Shown here: positions 34,200-43,355 of the stretch, piece by piece
Numbering within the stretch: position 1 is the stretch's first letter
How the letters are laid out: each line of letters opens with the position of its first letter
Origin: an uncultured Collinsella sp.
GTDB taxonomy: Bacteria; Actinomycetota; Coriobacteriia; Coriobacteriales; Coriobacteriaceae
Assembly: GCA_938005465.1 (NCBI GenBank)
Contig: CALLNU010000019.1
Coordinates: forward strand, 62,001 to 126,000
Direction of reading: 5' to 3'
DNA length: 64,000 nt
Position numbers and translations under genes: made by a program
Notes under the pieces: model-generated
Told to the model about the DNA's origin: nothing
The model's database searches: none
The model's input: the letters and a program-made list of their open reading frames with translations, nothing else

Positions 34200-37100
34200 T
34201 TATGCCTCCTTAATGGGTGCCAGCGCCTGAGCCAGATCGGCAGACGTCAGCGGTCGCAGGGACACCTCAAAGCTGAAGCTCTCAAAACGGGTGCGATAGG
34301 AATCGAGCACCTCGGAACCCCAAGAGTTCGAGCCAAGGCCGAGCAGCTGGTCGTTGATGTTGACCGTAACCGTGTCGCCCGGGACAAGATCGTAGACATG
34401 CTTGGCGTTATCGATAGCCTCGCAGCTATAGGGCCATGCGGAGAACGAGAACGGATTGGAAGCGGCGTCGCTCGGACGCGTCACGACCAGACCGTCACCG
34501 TGGCTGGAGCGCAGGGCGACCCAGCGGGTACCCTCGCGGTTGGCGCAGTCCTGGGGCATAACGTAGGGCGTGAACATGTCGTCGACCGTAGTGCGGTAAT
34601 GACCGACCGGGTTGGCGCGCAGCGAGTCCGGATAGTTCTCGCCCGGGCCGTGGCCATACCACTCGACGGCACGATCACAACCGGGAACCTCGAAGGAGAT
34701 GCCGATGCGCGGGATAATGTCCGAATAGTCGCCGTAGGGCTCGCCGGAAACCTTGAGGTCGACGCGGCCACTCGGAAGCACGGTATAGACGAGCTCGACG
34801 CGCATGCCGAACGCGCGGACGGGAGGAGCGATACGCTGGCTCACGGTAACGACGACCGCATTGCCGTCCTGCTTCCAAGAAACATTGCGGGTAGACGTCT
34901 GCATCACATCGATGAAGTTATCCTTCCACAGGGAGTCGTACTCCTGAGCGTGGTTATCGACGAGCGGATGCCAAAAACCAACCTGGGGACCGGAGGTCAT
35001 GACGTCGCGACCGGATGCCTTCCACTCGCTCACGGTACCGTTGACCTTGCTGAAGGTCAGCTCGCCGTTGAGGGAGCGAATGCGAATCTCCTGCTCGGTC
35101 TCCTCGACCGTAAGCTCAGGACGAGCGGGGGCGGCAATTGCCGGCGCCGGATGGTTTGCGATGGCAAACTGGCTTGCACCCAGTTGGAACATCGGCTCGC
35201 ACCAGGCGTGAGCCGCCATGGTGTAGGCGTGCACGGTCAGCAGGGTCTCGCCCACTGCGGCCTCGCGAATCACCAGCGGAAGCTGGACGGACTCGCCGGG
35301 GGCAACCGCACCGGGCATGAGCGTCTTGCGGCAGACCACGTCGCCGTCCACCAGAGTCTCCGCCGACAGGCAGACATCCTCGAGGGTGGTAAACCAACGC
35401 TTGTTGGTGACGGTCAGCTCGCCCGCCTCGGCATCGTAGGCCATGCGAACCGGGCAGATGACCTGGCCGTACTCGGTAAGGCCCGGGCTCGGCTGCTGCC
35501 AGGGGAACACCATGCCGTCGATGCAGAAGTTGCTGTTGTTGGGGTAATCGCCGTTGTCGCCGCCATACATGTCGTAGGCAACGCCGTCCTCGGTCACAGC
35601 AGCCAAACCGTGGTCGCACCATTCCCAAATAAACTGGCCTTGGATGCAATCCCAGCGATCGAAGACCTCCTGGTACTCGGACAGGCCTCCGGGACCATTA
35701 CCCATGGAGTGGCCGTACTCGCAGTTGATGCGCGGCTTGGGGAACGGATGCTCGCCAAAGTCGTTCATCTGCGACACGCGGGAGTACATGGTGGAAATGA
35801 CGTCGACGGTATCGGCGTTGCGATCCTCCTCGTAGTGGACCGGACGACCGTCGAGCTCGTGAGCTTTGGCGTACATCGCGCGGATGTTGCAGCCATAGCC
35901 GCTCTCGTTGCCCATCGACCACATGATGATGCACGCGTGGTTGCGTTCCTGCATCACCAGGCGCTCAACACGGTCAACGTAAGCCGGCTCCCAGGCAGGG
36001 TCGTCGGTGACCAGGGCGATATTGCCGATATTCTCGAAGCCGTGGCTCTCCATATCGGTCTCGGCGACCAGCATGATGCCGTACTCGTCGCACAGCTCGT
36101 AGAAGCGCGGATCGTTGGCGTAGTGGGACGTGCGCACCGCGTTGATGTTGTGTTGCTTCATGAGCTCCAGGTCGCGGCGCATGCGCTCGAGGCCCACGGC
36201 GCGGCCCTTGTGATCGTCGTGGTCGTGGCGGTTGACGCCATGCATCTTAAAGTAGGTGCCGTTGAGGTAGATATGATTGCCCTCGACCGTCACCTCGGCA
36301 AGGCCTTGGCGATGCGGAACGTACTCGCTGACCTCGTCGCCGTCGTAGACCTCAAGCGTAAGGTCATAGAGGAAGGGGTCCTCGGGGTTCCAGAAGTGGG
36401 CATCGGCAACGCTGCACTCGGCATGGCCGTCGACGCACTCGCCCGTAGCGACCACATTCTGGCCATCGCTGAGCGTATACACGACGCGACTTGCGCCCTC
36501 GGCAACCGTATCGAGCGTGATCAGAGCGGCATCGCCCTCGCGGTGCGTGCGGAACCTAAAGTCGACCAGATGCGCGGCGGGACGCTGCATGAGGTACACA
36601 TCGCGGAAGATGCCCGATGCCCACCACATGTCCTGGTCCTCGATGTAGCTACCATCGCTGTACTGCAGAACCTTGACCGCAAACAGGTTGTCGCCCTCGA
36701 CGAGCGCGTCGGTCACGTCAAACTCGGCGGACAGGCGCGAACCCTTGGTCATGCCGATAAACTTGCCGTTGACATACAGCTCGCCGTAGCTCTCGATACC
36801 GTCGAAGCGAATAATCTCGCGAGCGCCGGCAGGCACGGCGGGAAGTTTGACGATGCGCTGGTAGACGCCCGTAGGGTCGTCGGAGGGAACGAACGGCTGA
36901 TCCACCGGGAACGGAAAACCCTCGTCGGTGTAGGCAAGGTTGCCATAGCCGTCTACCTGCCACAGGTGCGGAACCTCCACGTGATCCCACTCGGGCTTGT
37001 ACGTGCAAAGTGCTTCGTTGGAGACGGCCGCGGGGCCCTCAAAAAGGCGGAACTGCCACGAGCCGGACAGCTGGACAAATCCGCGCGACAGCTCGCGGCT

Positions 37101-37211
37101 GTACGTAGCGGCGAGATCGGCGGCCTCATAACCCATAAAGTACGCATGGGGTGCCAGGCGGTTCCTGTGGGTGAGCGCTTGGTTTTCCCAATCAATCGTT
37201 ATGGCGTCCAT
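34200..37211 (-). CDS. ebgA: beta-galactosidase subunit alpha, GH2 family
   Basis: 1003 residues. Sugar-binding jelly roll (WDHVEVPHLWQVDGYGNLAY), immunoglobulin-like domain, TIM barrel with the acid/base Glu in MWSMGNESGYG and the nucleophile Glu in INCEYGHSMGN, then the C-terminal small-chain domains. NHACII and TSHYANDPRFYELCDEYG are further GH2 beta-galactosidase blocks. It hydrolyses lactose and other beta-galactosides. AAGGAG precedes the ATG. Operon ebgA-ebgC, divergent from a LacI regulator with three operators between. Confidence 0.95.
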   Translation of the reverse strand: MDAITIDWENQALTHRNRLAPHAYFMGYEAADLAATYSRELSRGFVQLSGSWQFRLFEGPAAVSNEALCTYKPEWDHVEVPHLWQVDGYGNLAYTDEGFPFPVDQPFVPSDDPTGVYQRIVKLPAVPAGAREIIRFDGIESYGELYVNGKFIGMTKGSRLSAEFDVTDALVEGDNLFAVKVLQYSDGSYIEDQDMWWASGIFRDVYLMQRPAAHLVDFRFRTHREGDAALITLDTVAEGASRVVYTLSDGQNVVATGECVDGHAECSVADAHFWNPEDPFLYDLTLEVYDGDEVSEYVPHRQGLAEVTVEGNHIYLNGTYFKMHGVNRHDHDDHKGRAVGLERMRRDLELMKQHNINAVRTSHYANDPRFYELCDEYGIMLVAETDMESHGFENIGNIALVTDDPAWEPAYVDRVERLVMQERNHACIIMWSMGNESGYGCNIRAMYAKAHELDGRPVHYEEDRNADTVDVISTMYSRVSQMNDFGEHPFPKPRINCEYGHSMGNGPGGLSEYQEVFDRWDCIQGQFIWEWCDHGLAAVTEDGVAYDMYGGDNGDYPNNSNFCIDGMVFPWQQPSPGLTEYGQVICPVRMAYDAEAGELTVTNKRWFTTLEDVCLSAETLVDGDVVCRKTLMPGAVAPGESVQLPLVIREAAVGETLLTVHAYTMAAHAWCEPMFQLGASQFAIANHPAPAIAAPARPELTVEETEQEIRIRSLNGELTFSKVNGTVSEWKASGRDVMTSGPQVGFWHPLVDNHAQEYDSLWKDNFIDVMQTSTRNVSWKQDGNAVVVTVSQRIAPPVRAFGMRVELVYTVLPSGRVDLKVSGEPYGDYSDIIPRIGISFEVPGCDRAVEWYGHGPGENYPDSLRANPVGHYRTTVDDMFTPYVMPQDCANREGTRWVALRSSHGDGLVVTRPSDAASNPFSFSAWPYSCEAIDNAKHVYDLVPGDTVTVNINDQLLGLGSNSWGSEVLDSYRTRFESFSFEVSLRPLTSADLAQALAPIKEA

Positions 37212-37247
37212 GGTGATGCTCCTTCGTCATCGTAGTGCTTCTTTGTG

Positions 37248-37257
37248 CAACCGGTTG
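37248..37257. promoter_or_regulatory. LacI-type operator 1
   Basis: CAACCGGTTG, a perfect palindrome within TGCAACCGGTTGTCC, 36 bases upstream of the ebgA start. First of three copies in the divergent region. Confidence 0.8.
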
Positions 37258-37289
37258 TCCTTATCTTACGGGCGGTACAAAAATCTGTG

Positions 37290-37299
37290 CAACCGGTTG
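37290..37299. promoter_or_regulatory. LacI-type operator 2
   Basis: CAACCGGTTG, 42 bases from operator 1, about four helical turns. Confidence 0.8.
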
Positions 37300-37334
37300 T
37301 CCGCCGAACGGTCGATTTTGTCGGATTAACGGTG

Positions 37335-37344
37335 CAACCGGTTG
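37335..37344. promoter_or_regulatory. LacI-type operator 3
   Basis: CAACCGGTTG extended by TACAACC, 45 bases from operator 2. Equal phasing would let a repressor tetramer loop the DNA. Confidence 0.8.
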
Positions 37345-37587
37345 TACAACCATGCTACTTATGTCACCCTAAGCTTAGGTGCACAGCACGGGGCATCGTT
37401 CTTGAACTCACAGGCAACTGTCGCGCCTGCCTATGTCTCGCCCATACATGCCGTGCTCAGTCGCAGTTTGATTGCAAAACGACACCGGTCACCGGATACC
37501 ATGGACGCCGTTCACGCGCGCTATAGTAATCTGTATCCGCATTAGCCTTTATCGATAGCCCACCGACCCAATTGCACAGGAGACGCC

Positions 37588-38604
37588 ATGACCCAACCAG
37601 CACGCACCGCACCCACGCTTGCCGAGGTTGCTGAAGCTGCCGGTGTTTCGCGCTCCACGGCATCGCGCGCCCTCAACGACTCCCCCCGCATTAGCGAGGA
37701 AACTAAAAAGCGTGTCCGCGCAGCGGCGAAAAAGGTTAACTTCGTTCCCAACGCACGCGGCCGGGCGCTCGCCGTCGGACGCACGGAAATTATCGCCGTG
37801 CTGGTTACCGAGCCTTTGAGCGAGCTGTTTAGCGATCCCACCTACAGTGAGTTTTTAAGCGGCATTACCGAGGAACTTTCGGAGTCGTCTTACTTGCCCG
37901 TGATCTTGCAGGCATCTTCCTCGCATGAGCGCAACCGCGCACGCGAGCATTTTGAGCGCCGCTCGTTTGACGCCGTCATCGACGTCTCGCCCTACAAGGG
38001 CAGTGAGCTGCTCGAGGTGCTGCGCGAGCTGGGCGTACCCACTGTGTTATGCGGCCAGCTCGAGGGCCATCCCTATCGCGACGTGTTCTCGACGGTCTAC
38101 TCCGACGACGAAGAGGGCGGACGCTTTGCGGCGCTCGCTATGAAAGATCGCGGACGCAAGGACATCGTTGCCGTGCTGGGGCCGCAGGATAACCCCGCCG
38201 TCATCGACCGCCTTCGCGGCTACCGTGCAATTTTGGGCGAAAGCCTTCCGGATGAAAATGTCATCTATACCGGATGGAGCAGCGGAGACGGCTACCAAGC
38301 CACGCGGCGGTTGCTCGCGCGCGAAATACATGCCGACGGCGTGCTATGCGGATCGGACCGTATCGCAACCGGCGTTATCGCCGCATTCAACGAAGCAGGA
38401 ATTAGCGTACCCAAAGACATTTCGGTCGTGGGCTTCGATGACCACGAGGTCGCAGCTCGCAGCGTCCCCGCGTTGACGACCATTCGTCAGCCGCTTCGCG
38501 AGGAAGGCCGCATGGCCGCAGGCATTGCGCTCGATATGATCAATGGCGCCGTACCCACCACCACCGTCATGCACATGCAGCTCGTTCAGAGAGACTCACT
38601 GTAG
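37588..38604 (+). CDS. ebgR: LacI-family repressor of the ebg operon
   Basis: 338 residues. Helix-turn-helix TLAEVAEAAGVSRSTASRAL, hinge, then the sugar-binding core (IIAVLVTEPLSELFSDPTYS ... DISVVGFDDHEVAARSVPAL). AGGAGA precedes the ATG. It is divergent from ebgAC and the three palindromes between are LacI-type operators, so it most likely represses ebgAC until a galactoside binds. The gene name follows context. Confidence 0.85.
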   Translation: MTQPARTAPTLAEVAEAAGVSRSTASRALNDSPRISEETKKRVRAAAKKVNFVPNARGRALAVGRTEIIAVLVTEPLSELFSDPTYSEFLSGITEELSESSYLPVILQASSSHERNRAREHFERRSFDAVIDVSPYKGSELLEVLRELGVPTVLCGQLEGHPYRDVFSTVYSDDEEGGRFAALAMKDRGRKDIVAVLGPQDNPAVIDRLRGYRAILGESLPDENVIYTGWSSGDGYQATRRLLAREIHADGVLCGSDRIATGVIAAFNEAGISVPKDISVVGFDDHEVAARSVPALTTIRQPLREEGRMAAGIALDMINGAVPTTTVMHMQLVQRDSL

Positions 38605-38610
38605 GAAACT

Positions 38611-38654
38611 GGGCCGGGCTTTCCGCTAGGCTGCTTTAGCGGAAAGCCCGGCCC
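38611..38654 (+). terminator. strong hairpin after ebgR
   Basis: Perfect 18-bp stem GGGCCGGGCTTTCCGCTA and complement, 8-base loop, 6 bases past the ebgR stop. No T tract follows. Confidence 0.6.
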
Positions 38655-38700
38655 ATTCCGAACGCCGATTCTGGGATGTACTTTCCGCCAGAAGCTCAAC

Positions 38701-38748
38701 CGGAAAGTGCGACCCGTTATTTGGCTGGATTCTGGGTCGCAGTTTCCG
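38701..38748. repeat. hairpin between ebgR and aspS
   Basis: CGGAAAGTGCGACCC and GGGTCGCAGTTTCCG pair except for one central G-G. It shares the CGGAAAG sequence with the preceding hairpin. Confidence 0.5.
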
Positions 38749-38792
38749 CGACGTCCGGTCACCCTATGTCCTCGCAACGCCCGCGCATAAAA

Positions 38793-38823
38793 AACGAGGG
38801 AAGGCACGCGTCCTTCCCTCGTT
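38793..38823 (-). terminator. terminator of aspS
   Basis: Perfect 12-bp stem AACGAGGGAAGG / CCTTCCCTCGTT followed on the minus strand by TTTTAT. Confidence 0.9.
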
Positions 38824-38846
38824 GCGGGCAATATATAGCCGCTCGC

Positions 38847-40634
38847 CTACATAAGGCGCAGGCTGACGTCCTTGAGCTGGGCGCCGCTAACGGCACTCGG
38901 GGCGCCCGACATAAGGTCGGAGCCGCTGGCCGTCTTGGGGAACGCCATGACGTCGCGGATGGAGTCGGAACCGGTGAGCAGCATGCACACGCGGTCCAGG
39001 CCCAGAGCGAAACCGCCCATCGGGGGCGCACCAAACTTGAGGGCCTCCATGAGGAAGCCGAACTGAGACTCGGCACGCTCCTCGGTAAAGCCCAGGAGCT
39101 TGAGCATGGACATCTGCATCTCGGCGTTGTGGATACGCATACCGCCGCCGCCGGCCTCAAAGCCGTCCATGACAAAGTCGTAGGTGCAAGAACCGGCTGC
39201 CAACGGGTCGGCCTCGATCTTGGCGATGTCGGTCTCGGTCGGCAGGGTGAAGGGCTGGTGCTCGGCGGCATAGGCCTTACGGTCCTCATCCCAGTGGAAC
39301 AGCGGGAAGTTGACGACCCACAGGAAGTCGTGGCCCTCGCGCTTGATCTCGAGCGCGTTGGCCATGTGGGAACGCATGCCGCCCAGGATCTCGTCAGAGA
39401 GCAGGCGCGGGCCGGCGGCGAACATCACAAGGTCGCCGGGCTCGACGTCCATGCGCTCGCGCAGAGCCGCCATCTCCTCGTCCGAGAAGAACTTGACGAT
39501 GGGGCTGTTGATAGAGCCGTCCTCGCGGAAGGCGATCCAAGCCAGACCCTTGGCGCCAAACGTGGAGGCCACGCCGGCAAGCTTATCGATCTTGGCACGC
39601 GCCCAGGCACCGGCACCCTTGGCGTTGATGGCCTTGACGACAGAGCCCTCCTCGTTTGCGGCGGTCGCAAAGACCTTGAACTTGGAGTTGGCGAAGATGT
39701 CGGTCAGGTCGACCAGGTGCATGCCATAGCGGGTATCGGGCTTGTCGGAGCCATAGGTGTCCATGGCATCCCAGTAGTTCATGCGACGCAGCGGCGTGGG
39801 CATCTCGACGCCCATGCGGCCGAAGGCATCGGACAGGACTTCTTCGAGCGCGCTCATGACATCGTTCTGGTCCACGAAGGACATCTCGATATCGACCTGG
39901 GTGAACTCGGGCTGACGGTCGGCACGCAGGTCCTCGTCGCGGAAGCACTTGGCAACCTGGTAGTAGCGCTCGACGCCACCGACCATAAGCAGCTGCTTCA
40001 GGAGCTGCGGGGACTGCGGCAGGGCGTAGAAGTTACCCGGCTGGATACGGCTGGGAACGATGAAGTCGCGAGCGCCCTCGGGCGTGGACTTAAACAGGGA
40101 GGGCGTCTCGACCTCCATGAACTCACGGTTGTGCAGCGCCTCGCGAATGGCAAAGGTGAAGTCGGAGCGCAGCTTGAGGTTGGCCATCATCTCGGGACGG
40201 CGGAGGTCCAGATAGCGATAGCGCAGACGGGTGTCCTCGCTGGTCTCGATGCCGTCCTCGATCTGGAAAGGCGGGGTGACAGACGTGTTGAGCACCTCGG
40301 CGTGGTCGGTCAGGACCTCGATCTCGCCGGTCGCGAGCTTGGTGTTGGTGGTCTCCTCGCCACGAGCGCGCACGACGCCGTGGATCTTGATGGGCCACTC
40401 GGGACGCATGGTCTCGGCGATCTTAAAGGCGTCGCCGTCAGAGTGCTCGGGGTCGAAGGTGAGCTGCGTGATGCCCTCGCGGTCGCGAAGGTCGCAGAAG
40501 ATAAGGCCGCCGTGGTCGCGGCGACGGCTCACCCAACCGGTGAGGGTGACCTCTTCGCCCACGTTCTCGAAGCGAAGCTCGCCGCAGGTACGGGTGTGCA
40601 TGGAATGCTCATCGATGGGACGGGTCTGGCTCAT
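38847..40634 (-). CDS. aspS: aspartate--tRNA ligase
   Basis: 595 residues, the bacterial AspRS size. OB-fold anticodon domain (VTLTGWVSRRRDHGGLIFCDLRD split over 30-55), class II core with CFRDEDLRADRQPEFTQVD, a GAD insertion around 290-420, and motif 3 FALGLDRVCMLLTGSDSIRD. It charges tRNA-Asp. AAAGGAGG precedes the ATG. Whether it also charges tRNA-Asn cannot be said here. Confidence 0.97.
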   Translation of the reverse strand: MSQTRPIDEHSMHTRTCGELRFENVGEEVTLTGWVSRRRDHGGLIFCDLRDREGITQLTFDPEHSDGDAFKIAETMRPEWPIKIHGVVRARGEETTNTKLATGEIEVLTDHAEVLNTSVTPPFQIEDGIETSEDTRLRYRYLDLRRPEMMANLKLRSDFTFAIREALHNREFMEVETPSLFKSTPEGARDFIVPSRIQPGNFYALPQSPQLLKQLLMVGGVERYYQVAKCFRDEDLRADRQPEFTQVDIEMSFVDQNDVMSALEEVLSDAFGRMGVEMPTPLRRMNYWDAMDTYGSDKPDTRYGMHLVDLTDIFANSKFKVFATAANEEGSVVKAINAKGAGAWARAKIDKLAGVASTFGAKGLAWIAFREDGSINSPIVKFFSDEEMAALRERMDVEPGDLVMFAAGPRLLSDEILGGMRSHMANALEIKREGHDFLWVVNFPLFHWDEDRKAYAAEHQPFTLPTETDIAKIEADPLAAGSCTYDFVMDGFEAGGGGMRIHNAEMQMSMLKLLGFTEERAESQFGFLMEALKFGAPPMGGFALGLDRVCMLLTGSDSIRDVMAFPKTASGSDLMSGAPSAVSGAQLKDVSLRLM

Positions 40635-40890
40635 ACCAGTGATCCTCCTTTATGGATCTGTGCCGCCCCGTGTCGTTCCGGGCGGCGTCGTACAGATTTG
40701 CCCAGCCTGCGTAAACCGCGCAGCCAGACATGGCGTTCTATCTTATCGCACCCGCGTCGATGTGCCGCGAAAAAGTAGCTCTTGTCCAAAGACTTGACGG
40801 AGACGAAACAATTGACGCGGCCTGGCCGTCGCCAAGGCGCGCCGCGTGCGACAATGTGCCCCAACACAGCTGCGCTCGGAAAGGCCCGTC

Positions 40891-41526
40891 ATGACCGCAC
40901 GCCTCATCGTTATGGATATCGACTCCACGCTCATCAACCAGGAGGTCATCGACCTGTTGGGCGAGGAAGCCGGCGTAGGCGAGCAAGTTGCGCAGATCAC
41001 CGAGCGCGCCATGCGCGGCGAACTGGACTTTAAGCAGGCGCTCGAGGAGCGCGTGGGGCTGCTTGCCGGCTTGGACGAGAGTGTGTTCGAGCGCACCTTT
41101 GAGCGTGTGACGTTTACCCCCGGCGCGCTGGAGCTTGTGCGCTCGGCGCACAGCAAGGGCTGGAAGGTCGGCGTGGTAAGCGGAGGCTTCCACGAGGTCG
41201 CTGACAAGATCGTGGCTGCCGCGGGTATCGACTTTTGCCTGGCCAACCGTCTGGAGGTCGTAGACGGCAAGCTCACGGGTAAGCTGGCGGCAGACATCGT
41301 GACCAAGGAATCCAAGCTCATCCAGCTGCTGGACTGGGCGGTTGAGTGCGGTGTCGATATGGCCCATACCGTGGCAATCGGCGACGGCGCCAACGACATC
41401 CCCATGATTCAGGCCGCGGGCACGGGCATCGCGTTTTGTGCCAAGCCCAAGACGCGCGAAGCCGCCCCGTTTGCCATCGACGAACGCAACCTGATGCTCG
41501 CCATGGACATCATCCTGCGTGACTAG
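40891..41526 (+). CDS. serB: phosphoserine phosphatase
   Basis: 211 residues from the ATG at 40891, behind GGAAAGG. HAD motif I is MDIDSTLINQEVIDLL, motif II VVSGGFHEVADKI, and motif III GDGANDIPMIQAAGTGIAF, the SerB pattern. It makes serine from phosphoserine. Single gene, divergent from aspS; the lar genes begin 116 bases downstream. Confidence 0.9.
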   Translation: MTARLIVMDIDSTLINQEVIDLLGEEAGVGEQVAQITERAMRGELDFKQALEERVGLLAGLDESVFERTFERVTFTPGALELVRSAHSKGWKVGVVSGGFHEVADKIVAAAGIDFCLANRLEVVDGKLTGKLAADIVTKESKLIQLLDWAVECGVDMAHTVAIGDGANDIPMIQAAGTGIAFCAKPKTREAAPFAIDERNLMLAMDIILRD

Positions 41527-41565
41527 TCGATCCGTCTAACAGCAGAATCAATTCCTCTATGTCTA

Positions 41566-41619
41566 GTTTCCGAACAATTTTATCTTAATGTTCGGAAACT
41601 TGCCCTTGAGTGCTAGACT
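41566..41619 (+). promoter_or_regulatory. promoter and palindromic operator of larBC
   Basis: GTTTCCGAACA at 41566-41576 and its exact complement at 41589-41599 form an 11-bp inverted repeat with 12-base spacer. A -35 candidate (TTCGGA, 41591) overlaps the right arm and TAGACT (41614) is a -10 at 17-base spacing. Candidate site for the local TetR regulator. Confidence 0.5.
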
Positions 41620-41642
41620 TTGCACCGTCGAAGGGAACTTAT

Positions 41643-42425
41643 ATGGATAAGCGAGATCTTGAGCAATTGCTGAGCGATGTTGCCGACGGAGCAGTTGCCC
41701 CGGCAGTCGCCCTCACGCGCCTCCAGACGGCGCCAACCGCCGATCTGGGTTTTGCGCAGCTCGATCTTTCGCGCGGGGTGCGCCAGGGAGCCGGCGAGGT
41801 TGTCTACGGCGCCGGTAAAACCGCCGAGCAAATTGCCGCCATTATCGAAGCGCTGCGCGATGCCGGTCAGGAGCGCATCCTGGTCACGCGCCTGGACAGC
41901 GAAAAAGCAGCCCGTACCTCGGAGCTTCTCGGCAACGACATCGACCTGGGATATGCCCCGAACGCCCAGCTCGCCCTGGTGGGTGGCAAGCCCTCCCCCA
42001 CCGGTAACGGACGCGTTGTCGTCGCCTGCGCCGGCACGAGCGACCTGCCCGTCGCCGAAGAGGCGGCACTGACGGCCGAGTTCTACGGCAACGAGGTCGA
42101 CCGCCTCTACGACGTGGGTGTCGCCGGCCTGCACCGCCTGCTCGCTCATGCCGAGGAACTTGCCCAGGCGCAGGCGGTCATCGCCATCGCCGGCATGGAA
42201 GGCGCCCTGGCGAGCGTTATCGGCGGTCTGGTGAGCTGTCCGGTCATTGCCGTTCCCACCAGCGTGGGCTACGGCGCGAGCTTTGGTGGCGTAGCCGCGC
42301 TGCTCGCCATGCTCAACTCCTGCGCCAGCGGCGTTTCGGTCGTCAATATCGACAACGGCTTTGGTGCCGCCTACCAGGCAAGTCTTATCAATCATCTGAG
42401 CGCCGGCACACCTCGCGCCCGTTAA
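41643..42425 (+). CDS. larB: pyridinium-3,5-biscarboxylic acid mononucleotide synthase LarB
   Basis: 260 residues from the ATG at 41643, behind AAGGGA. The C-terminal part resembles PurE-type AIR carboxylases (VVVACAGTSDLPVAEEA; IAIAGMEGALASVIGGL; SCPVIAVPTSVGYGASFGG). LarB carboxylates nicotinic acid adenine dinucleotide in the first step of nickel-pincer cofactor synthesis for lactate racemase. First gene of larB-larC-tetR. Confidence 0.95.
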   Translation: MDKRDLEQLLSDVADGAVAPAVALTRLQTAPTADLGFAQLDLSRGVRQGAGEVVYGAGKTAEQIAAIIEALRDAGQERILVTRLDSEKAARTSELLGNDIDLGYAPNAQLALVGGKPSPTGNGRVVVACAGTSDLPVAEEAALTAEFYGNEVDRLYDVGVAGLHRLLAHAEELAQAQAVIAIAGMEGALASVIGGLVSCPVIAVPTSVGYGASFGGVAALLAMLNSCASGVSVVNIDNGFGAAYQASLINHLSAGTPRAR

Positions 42426-42435
42426 GGAGCATTTC

Positions 42436-43353
42436 ATGTCCAACCATCAGCACACGCTTATCATCGACGGCACCTCGGGCATCAGCGGCGACATGACCGT
42501 CGCGGCCCTGCTCGACCTGGGCGCCAGCGAGGAGCACCTGCGCGAACAGCTCGCCACGCTGCCGGTCGACGGCTTTGAGATTGCCGTCACGCGTGCAAAC
42601 AAGCATGGCATCGACGCCTGCGATTTCGACGTCCAGCTTGCAGAGGAGCTCGAGAACCACGATCACGATATGGCCTGGCTCTACGGCAACGAAGCAGCTG
42701 CCGAACACACGCACGAGCTTGAGCACCACCATCATGACCATAGCGAGCACGAACACGAGCACTGCCACGAGCATGACCATGAGGCCCATGGCCATGGCCA
42801 CGAGGACCACCATCACGCCCATCACCATCACCACCGTTCTTTGGCGGACGTCACCGCCATCATCGATGGCTCGCAGCTAAGCGATGGCGCCAAGCGTCGC
42901 GCCCTCGCCATTTTTTCCGTACTCGCCGCGGCCGAGGCCAAGGCTCACGGCAAAACGCCCGAGACCGTCATGTTCCACGAGGTGGGCGCCGTCGACTCCA
43001 TCGTCGACGTCTGCTCTGTCGCCATCTGCCTCGATGACCTGGGCATCGAGGATATCGTGGTCGAGTCGCTCTCCGAGGGCCACGGCACCATCCACTGTGC
43101 CCACGGCCTCATGCCCATTCCCGTCCCCGCTGTCGTCAACCTGTGCCAGGCGGGCAATATCGCCCTCACGCCCGCACCGGTCGCCGGCGAGCTCGTGACG
43201 CCCACGGGCGCCGCCATCGTCACCGCGCTGCGTACGTCCGACCAACTGCCCTCACGCTACCGCATCGAAGCCGTCGGCTACGGCGCCGGTAAGCGCCCCT
43301 ACGAGGGCTGCTCCGGAACGCTCCGTTGTCTGCTCGTTCGCGTGGATGCATAG
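42436..43353 (+). CDS. larC: LarC nickel-insertion protein, N-terminal (LarC1) part only
   Basis: 305 residues. It opens DGTSGISGDMTVAALLDLG and has a His-rich stretch at residues 91-133 that may hold nickel. FHEVGAVDSIVDVC and VTPTGAAIVTAL are LarC1 blocks, and it ends at GTLRCLLVRVDA. Full LarC proteins have a further LarC2 domain of about 140 residues, which binds CTP; in Lactiplantibacillus it is joined by a frameshift. Here the stop is followed 2 bases later by the tetR start, and no LarC2 sequence is seen in any frame. AAGGAG precedes the ATG. Confidence 0.9.
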   Translation: MSNHQHTLIIDGTSGISGDMTVAALLDLGASEEHLREQLATLPVDGFEIAVTRANKHGIDACDFDVQLAEELENHDHDMAWLYGNEAAAEHTHELEHHHHDHSEHEHEHCHEHDHEAHGHGHEDHHHAHHHHHRSLADVTAIIDGSQLSDGAKRRALAIFSVLAAAEAKAHGKTPETVMFHEVGAVDSIVDVCSVAICLDDLGIEDIVVESLSEGHGTIHCAHGLMPIPVPAVVNLCQAGNIALTPAPVAGELVTPTGAAIVTALRTSDQLPSRYRIEAVGYGAGKRPYEGCSGTLRCLLVRVDA

Positions 43354-43355
43354 CC

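Larger units (their letters stand above)
37212..37587. other. divergent promoter region ebgA / ebgR
   Basis: 376 bases holding the three operators near ebgA. Nearer the regulator there is a possible -10 (TATAGT at 37521) without a clear -35. Confidence 0.6.

Noticed and set aside
32583..37235. 1550-codon plus-strand open frame
   Set aside because: Antisense to the permease, ebgC and ebgA genes. No domain is recognisable; the minus-strand genes have catalytic motifs and ribosome sites.
40635..40890. T-box leader ahead of aspS (also checked ahead of hisS)
   Set aside because: No T-box core sequence or antiterminator was seen; the leader before aspS holds only a small GC hairpin.
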